Part shown: positions 12,001 through 17,332 of the stretch, piece by piece | Layout: each line of letters opens with the position of its first letter | How positions within the stretch are numbered: position 1 is the stretch's first letter | NCBI GenBank assembly: GCA_038211965.1 | Contig: JBBQVB010000004.1 | Location: forward strand, 1-49,691 | Length of the DNA: 49,691 nt | Source of the DNA: Glacieibacterium sp038211965 | Lineage (GTDB): Bacteria > Pseudomonadota > Alphaproteobacteria > Sphingomonadales > Sphingomonadaceae | Direction of reading: 5' to 3' | Translations under genes and position numbers: made by a program | The notes under the pieces: model-generated | Seen by the model: only the letters and a program-made list of their open reading frames with translations | Database searches by the model: none | What the model was told of the DNA's origin: nothing

Positions 12001-13604
12001 GTCGTCAGCGCGCCGCCCAGCGTCAGTGCGCCACCCGCGCCGCCGGTCCCCGACGCCAGCGTCAGCAGCCCCGCGCCCGGCGCGGAGATCGACCCGGCGA
12101 CGCTGGTCACCGTCAGCGCGCGCCCGGCCGACTGGCTTTGCAATCCCGCGCCGCCGAGCACGACCGACCCGCCGGATATGCGGTAATCGCGCGCGCTGTC
12201 CGAGGTGCCATCGACCGATGCCGAGGACAGCGGCCCGGCCGCGATAACGACGTTCGATCCAACCAGACCCGTCTGGCCGAGGGTCGGCAAGGCTTCGTTC
12301 GGCACGCCGAGCGGCGACTCGCTGTCGGCGCCGAGGCCCGTCGCGTGGACCGCGCCGGTCGCGACCGCGCCGCCGGTCGACACGATGACGATGTCGTCAC
12401 CCGCCGTCGCCGCGCCGACCGAAATGCCCAGCGTCGAGCCGAGGATGATGTCGCCGCCCGCGTCGAGCGCGGTGAAGTCGATCGCCGACAGGAAGCCCGA
12501 GGCGTCGATGTCGCCCGTCGCGCGGACCGCTGTCGTGCCGTTCGTCGCGGTCGGGTTCTTGGTGAGCACGACATCGCCGCCGAACAGTCCCGCTGCGACC
12601 TGGATCGTGTCGGTCGGCGAATTGCTACCGGTGGCACGCCCGGCGCTGAGCACGACGCCGCCGCCCGTCGCGGTCGCGGTGACGGTGCCGTCGATCTTGA
12701 GCAGCGCGTTGGTGATCTCGGCGGCGCTGACTGCGACGCCGAAGACGTTGCCGCCCGACACCGATGTGCCCGCGCCGAGCGATAGCGCGTTGGCCCCGAA
12801 GCTCGTGCCGGCGTCGATCTTGACGCTGATGATGCTGTTGCCCGTCAGCTGGACCGTCGCATCGGCGGCGACGACGAGCGCGACGTCGCCGCCCGCCGTG
12901 ATGGAACTGGTGCCCGTCGTCGTGATGACCGGCGCAACGAGCACGACTGGCCCGAAGGTCGCGATCGACGACGACCCGCTCAACGTGATCGACGGGCTGC
13001 CGGCGCCGTTCAACTGGACGAACTGCGTGCTCGATCCGCCCGCCGCGAACGCTGTCGCATCGACGTTGAGCGTGCTCGCGAACAGGCCGTTGAGACTCTG
13101 GACCCTGCCGGAGCCGCCAAGGGTGATGCCAGCCTCGTTAATCACCCAGATGTTGCCGCCGCTGGCGTTGTTGCCCGCGCCGTTGAGGATACCCGCGATC
13201 GTCGTCGGGTTGGCGTTGCCATTGACATGGTTGACGACCGAGAAGCCGCCGCTACCCGACTGCGAGAAATTGACCGTGCTGTCGGACGTGATGTTAAAAC
13301 GCGTCCAGTCGATATACGCGCGCGCCCCGGCGCCGCCGTTGACCCGCAGGTCGAGCCGGACGGCACCGGCACCGACGTCGGGAACGATGTTGGTGTTGCT
13401 GCCGACCCCCACCGCGACGTTGGCGGCATCGAATGCGCTGGCATTGATCGTGCTCAGGCCCGAAAGCGTCTGCGGCACGCCGCCTGTCGGCAATTCGCCG
13501 CGCGCCACTCCGGGCAGTGCGAAGATGGCGACCAGCGCGGTGCCCGCGAACAGCTTCGCGCGCGCGGCGGGACGCGATGCGCGGCGTGACTGAACCTCGG
13601 TCAT
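1..13604 (-). CDS. Giant TpsA-type exoprotein (filamentous haemagglutinin/adhesin-like), 3' end outside window
   Basis: Predicted secreted TpsA partner of a two-partner secretion system, exported through the TpsB encoded just upstream and probably an adhesin. The ATG at 13604 follows a GGGAAGG ribosome site and lies 17 nt after the tpsB stop. I scanned all of 13604 to 1 for TTA, CTA and TCA in the relevant phase and found none, so 4,534 codons are open and the protein continues past the left edge. Residues 1-36 form a long signal peptide (basic start, then a hydrophobic run ending near GVARG). Residues ~37-200 resemble the TPS/haemagglutination domain, with NFSQSGSGGF and NIWVINEAGITLGG standing where FHA has its NFNQ and NPNGI elements. 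The rest is Gly/Ala/Thr/Ser/Val-rich with recurring AGDDIV, GAGSDSE, SNIVV and AGRDI elements, as expected for a beta-helix shaft. The repeats are likely beta-helix turns; the ligand is unknown. Family is confident, biological role is inference. Confidence 0.9.
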   Translation of the reverse strand, partial: MTEVQSRRASRPAARAKLFAGTALVAIFALPGVARGELPTGGVPQTLSGLSTINASAFDAANVAVGVGSNTNIVPDVGAGAVRLDLRVNGGAGARAYIDWTRFNITSDSTVNFSQSGSGGFSVVNHVNGNANPTTIAGILNGAGNNASGGNIWVINEAGITLGGSGRVQSLNGLFASTLNVDATAFAAGGSSTQFVQLNGAGSPSITLSGSSSIATFGPVVLVAPVITTTGTSSITAGGDVALVVAADATVQLTGNSIISVKIDAGTSFGANALSLGAGTSVSGGNVFGVAVSAAEITNALLKIDGTVTATATGGGVVLSAGRATGSNSPTDTIQVAAGLFGGDVVLTKNPTATNGTTAVRATGDIDASGFLSAIDFTALDAGGDIILGSTLGISVGAATAGDDIVIVSTGGAVATGAVHATGLGADSESPLGVPNEALPTLGQTGLVGSNVVIAAGPLSSASVDGTSDSARDYRISGGSVVLGGAGLQSQSAGRALTVTSVAGSISAPGAGLLTLASGTGGAGGALTLGGALTTAITAANTDLTGGTVAARTDIVLQSLGAITLRDVKGQQFGGGVLAATGTATFRDVAMVGALAINATGVGSNVSVRDVSAGAGGIDIRAAGTIGARKATTTGAGNGIQFVAGGALTVGDDVTSAGNYNAVGTSVGLGTAGETHTQQAAGSLIVRSTVASIGGPGSTPGSLLTLRSDSGGAGAQPLTLDSAQFIVGQNTDLQGGPGRQSDVRIRSVGSIELRDISANRFGTVASDGVLPVAAYGAISNFTITDNVTLRDVSTVEAINLASSTAAVTLRSATSDAGVSIGAQTTLTIANATSGGTGDITLNGASNLFVTGNVTSDRDYFALGGIVTLGNGATATTEQAKGIIRVIANEIRGQAAVGAPTVTLRANSDDSAAPAERLLLDAANGTIDAATFALSGGTVPGAIADVIIRDTATNVKLGNINANQLGSVNLAGGVYGPTGATLSVPGAITLGNVTTVQNLGIVATAGNISLGGAASSGGSVAVTADTVAGQTVTVGTGNALTALTFTGRGGVTVTGAVSSGALTSLLSSGGNIVASGAGASLSGADVAVTADTGSANVRSATATTGSLSVLAGPTQLATLGTGSAVVGDITVGSAADPNVPANLANVSVTGTLTAGDDIVLRGGTVSASGATLRATGAPGANNEGNNAVTTQGLNNLFGSNVSVQGSSTVTVGTANTSGAENVRVTSTGGDATLTSVTAGNDVFVRATAGTATLSGGTAGHDIDITGSNATLTAGTALGTGEIRVTAGNVAGNTATVGTIGTTGGLISVIGDTITATGVQTANNGGLTLTGGTGGITAASLVTTGTPNDISATTTGVAGGSVVVTSASSTRDITVSSSASDATLSTVVSARNVTVLALPAGVATLGAVTAATGNVTVRGGTAVTTGNLDIAGNLLLEASALTIGTAGTTTTTNADGDVTLRATGAGGLTALGHAVIISNADGADAVGAINLDSAGSIFAISPAAGFAAGFELNAGTAANRTDARVRMPLSAAIRLGNVSAGKFGLTDYVVAGDPSSGYQALGAAPELTINGAITLGTVAVTQSALVLKSNANLLQLAGATTAAGNTIDNGNDITLFGALGVQQTGLLSSGRDLLVSSPVSIDLATANAVRTVDVNSSGTLSIVNSTTGGALQGGGNTPGRDVILTGATTTQLLGNFTAGRDVTAKGGTLTLGQAAQTHTVSAGRDLVARSTTGDIGSLGTETLTANTGGGGGSLLLDSAASISGGANLVNALGDVRINLSGVASAARSIVLGNVTASKFGSGLGGLGVPPELNIPGAITLGVVNVTGADLRVVAGTALNIVGGSTTGARDIFLRGATVTQTGTLNSGRDIDISSTGGSGLATLIAARDIFVGGGGNLTLTNGTAGDDIVLRPAGSVVAGTLTATGAGSDSEGGSDVAPATLGLQGLAGSNILVVADISSVQVTSAVANTGTARDVALLAGNGARLDGASATRDIVVNADLNNDNVGTATLGAGALTAGRDITGIGATLDATGPLQAGDDIRLTATIGALTTQALTTTGLGSDSEADGFNIVLRAATTATVNGVVSSFQNYSLSAASLNLTNSIASRGDLTLIATGPGGITAGAITLTANSDGVGGGNLTLDSAGAITGASTDLVAGNLVGSILNGGSDVRIRLGNPAAPIVLRDVTAAKLGSVTQNVAPPPAYNPTQATLTTGGNITFRNVRTAADLGIASTGGNIVLADATSSGNVALTANTVAGQTILLGTGTAGLALGLSASGNVTVTGLLQSGVATTLLSTGGNVDASGAGAVLHGPSVAVTAQAGDANVRDASATAGNLTILAGPTRTATLGSGTASVDVTVGSFDLGNVANVVVTGSATAGDDIVLRGGTVDASVATLTATGAGADSEANSNVPSTLGLANLAKSNIVVSATGTASVGTAIATANTNPATNTSRDVRVISTAGSATLNSGSAGSDVLVNAATTATLGSGGAGRDILVTAGTLASIGNSTAQRDVAVLGADTTTTGALTAGDDIVLVASNGSVNATAGTLTATGAGTDSELGSDAVFTFNQSGLAKSNIVVSATGLATVDTAIATANANQATNTSRDVRVTAGTFATIGESTAQRDIGVGGATVTANGALTAGDDIVLVATGGTVTATSGALIATGAGSDSEAGDDSVATLAQTGLATSNIVIKASSTVTVTTATANANPNPVTNTSRDIRVTSTGASATLTNANAGRDIVLTANGLARIDTSGARRDITVSGGSIAANFGLTAGDDIVLVASGTVDAGALTATGSGSDSESGSEAVTTLGINGLANSNIALASTNNVTTVTGTVSSARDYDVSGVDVVLGTGGTVSQTAGGIVELFASRQIKGLGALTLRANTNGNSGAGAEPIILRAGTLAPVAGRSIDFAPGSHLAAGDLVLGAEGRQSDIFVVTGANFNGMSLDTVDARGLIGGTADVGAPFGFSTNATGLLAVAGPLAIGTVATSENLNLTASGAVNIADVRVFGRGGGGVTPGFTGTEDNLAIAGDTVNVGFARSFTPDTSGGDLTLTATAAGLADATPALTLTDGRSARDLRLTATSGAIVLPIASPPALLPSAVASRDLYVTAPSIGVPTPLALTAGRSIIVNATGGGAAGVILTTTGFKLLPDLTGFGLVPVDGGAVSSIISVGDIVQADFNIVGSLSLTSTGGNVTAGTGAGAHNTTQDLTLSAVSGTVRVGTSTSGRDTSITGGTVVVDTSVTAGDDIVIVAGAGGLTAPLLTATGAGSDSEAGDESLLTFGQGVLAKSNIVVATVGAITVGAATATANTDPLSNTSRDVRIASSISNTTLTTANAGRDLALASAGGNGSTVTLGTGTAARDITASGGNIAVLTSATAGDDIVLSALAGTVDAPLLVATGAGSDSEGGNESATTLGFAGLAASNIVASATGNATVTSAVDNAGVNSRDIRIGSTSANATLTSGLSARDTLVTGAVDATLGGATAGRDIGVTAGNLASIATSDAGRDATLSGLTIAATGTLTAGDDIVLVGGVGGVTAGRLLATGAGPDSEGGNDALVSSLGQTALALSNIVVSTPGAATVTGLIDGSSTTSIITAARDYRVTGGTVTLGTATTAFDQRGGGRIALASTDGAVTLRGTGGELLSDGGGLATSAAGGALTIAAATTDAVARPANIASVNVALRAQTLAGAQAQALQPFVTLAASAAGGGSVTLPSVRGGAVTITAPVTINVPIVTASGDVDIRGVASVGNDIAVVQPVTVTIDGSGVALNGNGQVAANVNVAGGRGATASAAVANNGHIGLFHIETDGPGGADTGIARLGRTPLATTAIDAVLVESQTGQVIVDNAVADGIGLFGRRAGSSVTVNGTVRANGGNVTAASPVVTIANAIASSSDIRIVATGSATLTTGNAANNLSLFAGGTATLDDGTAGSQLSVVGGTVAVLTRAQAGDDLILLGTTATADITASGALLRTTGGVDAQAGNDDTAGTAAVAGTIVQANYYGAGQAGNAAVAATLTSPLTGNAIRQLGGNNVTISGRDVALAGGTVDAGRDLRIEAGRNATLGTSAVAARDLIVAAGLTTAGTLTAGATVQAGDDLILANANGNVVAGTATLTATGAGSDSEAGSDAAAARRADHVTATPALLADPTGSGSITRLAGSNIVVAANGSATVGQATASAAGARDIRIAANGAATLTTATARRDLLVLGSSATTTDTLTAGDDIAVVARGGTATVATATTTGLTPSDETLITDTLHDLSGNGLALPGEAALTRIDGASILIAASGSSVVSGTVTSAGRYTAIGRTGVTLGAGATPVTQSAARDILVSGSLLAATPADIVLLGTFDLQSNSDSLGTGDGIALALANGIVDGAAARLTTLRSVAETLPDQGRVTTVANAPDGVKAVTLLSVDAPVADLRALNDVIVTDAIFDGGFTLASKAGQVTLTSARVSSAVPLMTVAELGAVDLRLFGATGATLGQTLAVSDGQLRDVTVVTSGGIASVGRAAARDDIVVASTTGSATATTLILTGLPSDSELGSASATLADAN
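2976..7850 (-). repeat. Degenerate ~130-150-residue repeat modules inside the TpsA exoprotein
   Basis: Read on the minus strand, a module recurs with the order AGDDIV, G-x-L-x-ATGAGSDSE, SNIVV, then SRD(I/V)R and AGRDI. The GSDSE-like element lies near 2976, 3402, 3806, 5219, 5608, 5944, 6397, 7418 and 7816, with further copies near 1267, 10055 (degenerate) and 12318. Neighbouring copies are typically 336-453 nt apart, with two larger gaps of about 1.0 and 1.4 kb. Copies are diverged rather than identical, so this is an old protein-level repeat and not a recent tandem duplication. Confidence 0.75.
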
Positions 13605-13621
13605 ATTGCGCCTTCCCACCA

Positions 13622-15442
13622 TCATCGCCGCCACGGCAGCGCGCGTACGACCAGCGAGAACAGCACGCGGTTGGGCGCACGTTCCAGGTCGAACGACTGC
13701 GCGCGGTCCATCGGATGCGCGTAGATCACTTCCAGTCGCGCATGATCGCCCCACGACACGCGGGCGCCGCCGCCGACCGATCGGAGCTGGCGGTTGTTCT
13801 CGGTCGACCCGGTATCGAGGTTCCAAAGCCGGACGGCGTCGTAGAATGCCACCGCCTCATAGCTGAAATCGCGGCGGCTGAGCGCCTGCGGCTTGCCCGC
13901 ACGCAGTTCGAAGGAGCCGCCGACGACGCGGTCGCCCGACGTCGCGCCGGGATCGTAGCCGCGCCCGATGGTCAGGTTGCCGATCGACAGTTCCTCGAAG
14001 GCGAGCAGCGGATGGTTCGAATATTGGCCGCGCGCCTCCACCGCCGCAGTGACGGCATAGGGCGACGCCGGGCCGAACCGCGCGCGTAGTTCGGTCGAGA
14101 CATTGCCGCGCAGTTCGAAGGCCTGCGGATCGCCTTCGAAGCGCGTCGGGAACCCCCCCGTCTGCCCCGCCCCGCCGCGCTTGGTGGCATCGAAGAGCGA
14201 CGTCCCCTTGCGGACTTCGAAACCCGCGCCGAACCGGTATCTTGGCGCGAGGCCGTTGGTCGAACGCTCGACGATGTCGCCGTTTATCCGCGCGAACACG
14301 ACCCGCAGCTTGTCGAGGTTGATCGGCACGTTGCCGGTCTTGACGCGCTGGTTGATCAGATCGAAGCCGATGCCCGCCGTGAGGTTGGTACCGAGGCTGC
14401 GGATCAGCGGTTGCGTCGCTTGTACCGTCGCCAGCAGGGCACGCGAGCGCAGGTCGACCGACCCGCCGAACTGCTGCAGGCTCGGCCGCGTCCACGCATA
14501 GGTGAATTCGCCGCCGAAGCGCAGCCCGCCGTTGGTCAGCAGGAAATCGTGGCCGACCTGCAGGACATATTGTTCCTTGAAATCGCTCGTCGAAAAGGCG
14601 CTGACGAAGGTCCGGTCGCCGAGACCCGTCAAGCCGTAAAGTTCGGCGCGCGCGAGGCCCGCGTAGCGACCGATCTGCTGCGAGCCATAGTTCTGAACGT
14701 TGAACAGCAGCGTGCCTGGAATACGCTCGACGGTCACGTCGCCGATGACGTCGCCCGGTGCGCCGTTCGGGGCGGGGCTGAGTTCGAGCGTCACCGAGAT
14801 GCCCGGCACGTCACCGGCCAGCAGCAAAATACGCTCGGCATCGCGATTGTTAAGCGGATCGAGCGCCTTGAGGCGGCCGAGCAGCCCCTCGATGCGGCGG
14901 CGCGAACGTCCCGCCTCGCCGCGGACGCGGAGTTCGACGATATGCGCGGTGACGACTTCGAGCGTCAGCTTGCCCGCGCCGATGGTCTGCTCGGGAACGC
15001 GTACCGCCGCGACATAGCCCGCCGCGGTGAGCCGCGCGTTCGCCTCGTCGCGGACATCGCAGACGACACGGATCGGTTGCGTCGTCCCGGCGACGCCGCG
15101 CCCGACGCCGGTCAGGACAGCGGCGACCTCGGGTGCCAGCGGCGCACCGCCGGCGGCGGTGAAGGCAACAGTGGTCAGCGGTACGGTCAGCGGCGACTCG
15201 ACGAGCGCACTGGGGCAGGGACCCTTGGCGAGCGCATTGCGCGTAACGATGGTGACCTTCGACTGCGGGACCACCGGCGTGGTCGGCGCCCGCCGGATTT
15301 CCTCGGCGCTGATGCCGCCCTGCGCGGGCAGCGGCGCCTGCTGCGCGCCAACGACGGTCGGGACCATGCCAGAAAAGAGCGCAGCAGTCGCGAGCGCGGT
15401 CGCGCAACGCGACCAGCGTCGGTATTCGCCCCCAACCGGCAT
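13622..15442 (-). CDS. TpsB two-partner secretion transporter (ShlB/FhaC/HecB family)
   Basis: Outer-membrane Omp85-superfamily pore that exports the TpsA protein encoded immediately downstream. The ATG at 15442 is preferred because GGGGGA sits six bases ahead; a GTG two codons earlier (15448) would leave no spacing. The 606-aa product has a signal peptide (hydrophobic ATALATAALFSGM region, cleavage after VVGA), a Gln/Pro-rich linker, a POTRA region around residues 60-210 and a barrel from about 230 to the end. IGRGYDPG in the C-terminal third matches the conserved loop-6 (V/I)RG(Y/F) motif of the family. Length is normal for TpsB. Order tpsB-tpsA with a 17-nt gap indicates one transcript. 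The last residues are basic rather than ending in Phe, which is unusual for a barrel terminus. Confidence 0.9.
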   Translation of the reverse strand: MPVGGEYRRWSRCATALATAALFSGMVPTVVGAQQAPLPAQGGISAEEIRRAPTTPVVPQSKVTIVTRNALAKGPCPSALVESPLTVPLTTVAFTAAGGAPLAPEVAAVLTGVGRGVAGTTQPIRVVCDVRDEANARLTAAGYVAAVRVPEQTIGAGKLTLEVVTAHIVELRVRGEAGRSRRRIEGLLGRLKALDPLNNRDAERILLLAGDVPGISVTLELSPAPNGAPGDVIGDVTVERIPGTLLFNVQNYGSQQIGRYAGLARAELYGLTGLGDRTFVSAFSTSDFKEQYVLQVGHDFLLTNGGLRFGGEFTYAWTRPSLQQFGGSVDLRSRALLATVQATQPLIRSLGTNLTAGIGFDLINQRVKTGNVPINLDKLRVVFARINGDIVERSTNGLAPRYRFGAGFEVRKGTSLFDATKRGGAGQTGGFPTRFEGDPQAFELRGNVSTELRARFGPASPYAVTAAVEARGQYSNHPLLAFEELSIGNLTIGRGYDPGATSGDRVVGGSFELRAGKPQALSRRDFSYEAVAFYDAVRLWNLDTGSTENNRQLRSVGGGARVSWGDHARLEVIYAHPMDRAQSFDLERAPNRVLFSLVVRALPWRR

Positions 15443-15539
15443 TCGCACTCCCCCGCCTACGTGGCCGCATCCCCCTGGATGACGGCCCCAAACGCCATAA
15501 TTTCAATGCTTCCCGCTATTATTATTCGACAACGCAACT

Positions 15540-15563
15540 GGGGGACCTCGGCCCAGGCCCCCC
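15540..15563. terminator. GC-rich hairpin between ompA-like gene and tpsB
   Basis: Five G (15540-15544) pair with five C (15559-15563), then one mismatch, then CCT/AGG around a six-base loop. No T-run follows in either direction, so it may be an attenuating or mRNA-stability hairpin in the 135-nt gap rather than a true terminator. Confidence 0.3.
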
Positions 15564-15577
15564 TATACTCGAGCCGG

Positions 15578-16177
15578 TCAGGGCGCGGAGACCTCGACGC
15601 GACGGTTCGACGGCGCCGTCGGCGCGATGCCCGGCAACGGCCGGTCGGGGCCATAGCCCTTCGCGGTCATGCGCTTGGCATCGACGCCCTTGGTCGACAG
15701 ATAATTGACCACTGCCTCGGCGCGCGCCTGCGACAGCTTGGCGTTGGTTTCGCGGCTGCCGGTCGCGTCGGTATGCCCTTCGACGGTGAACGGACGATAG
15801 CTCGACACCGAAACCAGCGCCTTGCTGAAGCGGTCGAGCGTCGCCATCGCGCCCGCTGTCAGCGCGGCCGACCCCTTCTCGAAGGTCATGCTGATGTTCT
15901 GGCGCACTGCCTTGGTGACCATGCGCGTCGCGTGCGACGTCACCGTCGTCGCGGCGGCAGGCGTCGCGCCGCGCAGCACGAGTTGGCGGGTATCGACCTG
16001 ATCGGGGCAGCTGCCGTCGGGCAGCTTTTTCTCGCAGCCCGGCGCCGGCGCTGGCTTGGCGGCGAGATCCTTGGCGAGCTGATCGACGTCAGGCTCGGCG
16101 GCGAAAGCGGCACCGGCAGATGCCAGCATCAATGCGGCACCGGCGTTAAGGATCCATTTTGCGGTCAGGCTGGACAT
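15578..16177 (-). CDS. OmpA-family peptidoglycan-binding periplasmic protein
   Basis: The 199-aa protein has a signal peptide (MSSLTAKWILNAGAALMLASAGAAFA) and a C-terminal OmpA-like domain over roughly the last 110 residues. The domain is recognisable by FEKGSAALT, then VEGHTDATGS, the NAKLSQARAEAVVNYL helix and the closing NRRVEV. These are the residues that hold diaminopimelate of peptidoglycan in the family. The ATG at 16177 was chosen over an upstream one because GGGGAG lies six bases before it and the signal peptide then starts correctly. Two Cys (in PGCEKK and GSCPDQ) lie between signal and domain and could form a disulfide. It lies 135 nt upstream of tpsB on the same strand, so it may be co-transcribed and anchor or position the secretion apparatus; that role is inference. 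Confidence 0.85.
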   Translation of the reverse strand: MSSLTAKWILNAGAALMLASAGAAFAAEPDVDQLAKDLAAKPAPAPGCEKKLPDGSCPDQVDTRQLVLRGATPAAATTVTSHATRMVTKAVRQNISMTFEKGSAALTAGAMATLDRFSKALVSVSSYRPFTVEGHTDATGSRETNAKLSQARAEAVVNYLSTKGVDAKRMTAKGYGPDRPLPGIAPTAPSNRRVEVSAP

Positions 16178-16195
16178 GGCGCTCCCCACGAAATT

Positions 16196-16211
16196 TGACC
16201 CACGAGGGTCA
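16196..16211. promoter_or_regulatory. Inverted repeat TGACCC-N4-GGGTCA in the ompA-like leader
   Basis: A perfect six-base inverted repeat with spacer ACGA lies 18 nt before the ATG at 16177 and downstream of the candidate promoter at 16223-16251. It could be a repressor site or an RNA hairpin that masks the ribosome site. No regulator can be assigned. Confidence 0.4.
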
Positions 16212-16222
16212 CGATACCACAC

Positions 16223-16251
16223 TCATAAACCCCGACGCGGTTTCGCGTCAA
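16223..16251 (-). promoter_or_regulatory. Candidate sigma-70-type promoter for the ompA-like/tpsB/tpsA unit
   Basis: Read on the minus strand, TTGACG (16251-16246) is followed after exactly 17 nt by TTATGA (16228-16223). It is the best promoter-like pair in the gap between tRNA-Ala and the ompA-like gene and is about 45 nt from the ATG. Confidence 0.4.
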
Positions 16252-16328
16252 GCCGTTAAGTTTCGGTTCAAATTGCTGGGGCCGAAACGATTCCGGGCGC
16301 GCCGGAATAACTGTCCGATCGAAGCCGT

Positions 16329-16404
16329 TGGTGGAGCAGAGGGGGATCGAACCCCTGACCTCAGCAGTGCGATTGCTGCGCTCTCCCATCTGAGCTACTG
16401 CCCC
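16329..16404 (-). tRNA. tRNA-Ala (anticodon CGC)
   Basis: On the minus strand the cloverleaf closes fully: acceptor GGGGCAG pairs with CTGCTCC (one G-U), D stem GCTC/GAGC, anticodon stem CAGCA/TGCTG with loop ATCGCAC, and T stem AGGGG/CCCCT with loop TTCGATC. The anticodon CGC reads GCG, alanine. The discriminator is A and CCA is encoded (16331-16329). Confidence 0.96.
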
Positions 16405-16456
16405 ACACCGACGGAAGGCGGTCCTCATAGAGGGCGGCGCGCGGCGATGCAACGGG

Positions 16457-17326
16457 TTATGCGACCGCTGCGGCCCGCTGTCGGGCATAGGCCTGCGTGC
16501 CGCACGTCAGCACCCGGTCGGTCGGCGCAATCGCGGCGATGTCGAGGTCGGGGAGCGCCGCCAGCGCCTCGTAGAGCGGCCCGAAATCGGTATCGAGCGT
16601 CGCGCGCAACAGCTGCTCGAAGCTGTCGACGACGAAATAGCCCTGCTGGTAGTCGTCGATGCGATACGGCGTTCGCATGATCCGCGCGAGGTCGAAGCCG
16701 ATCCGGTTGGGCGACGGGTCGTCGAGCGCGAAGCGGCTCTCGCCGTGGCTCGAGACGATCCCCGCGCCGTAGAGGCGCAGGTTCCCGCCCTCGGCAATCA
16801 GCCCGAATTCGACCGTGTACCAGTAGAGCCGTGCCAGCCGCGCGATCGCGCCGAACTCCATCGACCGCAACCCGCCCGCGCCGTAGGCCTGCATGTAATC
16901 GGCGAAGACCGGCTGGCTGAGCAGCGGCACGTGGCCGAAGACATCGTGGAAGACGTCGGGCAGTTCGAGATAATCGAGCTCGTCCGCCCCCCGGATGAAG
17001 CTGCCCGCGACGAAGCGGCGGTTGGCGAGATGGTCGTAGAACACCGCATCTGGCACCAGCCCCGGCACCGCGACGACGCGCCAGCCGGTCGCGGCGTGCA
17101 GTCGCTCGGACAGTTCGTCGAAGTCGGGGATGCCGGGCTTCGAGAGCTGCAGGATGTCGAGGCCCGCAAGAAATGCCGGATGCGCGCGGTCGGCAAGCTG
17201 GCGCGTCTGGCGCGCGAACAGCGTGTCCCACACGGCGTGGTCGGCGGGCGTGTAGCGGTCCCAATGCTGCGGCATCGTCCAGTCGGCGGACGCGCCGGGC
17301 GGGGGGAGGTCGGTCGGGGCTGCCAT
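16457..17326 (-). CDS. phhA: Phenylalanine 4-monooxygenase
   Basis: Converts phenylalanine to tyrosine with O2 and tetrahydropterin in the cytoplasm. The 289-aa length fits the monomeric bacterial form without the regulatory ACT domain of animal enzymes. The iron facial triad is visible: H127 and H132 in PDVFHDVFGHVPLL and E173 in LYWYTVEFGL. GIPDFDELSERL and the VPGLVPDAVFYDHLANRRF segment are typical of the family. It starts six bases after the stop of the GT39-like gene, so they share a transcript although no functional link is obvious. Its stop lies about 50 nt from tRNA-Ala. Other aromatic amino-acid genes (prephenate dehydratase, kynureninase) are nearby but in separate units. Confidence 0.95.
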   Translation of the reverse strand: MAAPTDLPPPGASADWTMPQHWDRYTPADHAVWDTLFARQTRQLADRAHPAFLAGLDILQLSKPGIPDFDELSERLHAATGWRVVAVPGLVPDAVFYDHLANRRFVAGSFIRGADELDYLELPDVFHDVFGHVPLLSQPVFADYMQAYGAGGLRSMEFGAIARLARLYWYTVEFGLIAEGGNLRLYGAGIVSSHGESRFALDDPSPNRIGFDLARIMRTPYRIDDYQQGYFVVDSFEQLLRATLDTDFGPLYEALAALPDLDIAAIAPTDRVLTCGTQAYARQRAAAVA

Positions 17327-17332
17327 TTGGCG

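Noticed and set aside
1..13604. Repeats considered as a CRISPR array or tandem DNA repeat
   Set aside because: Units are ~400 nt, diverged at DNA level and conserved at protein level in one frame, so they are protein modules.
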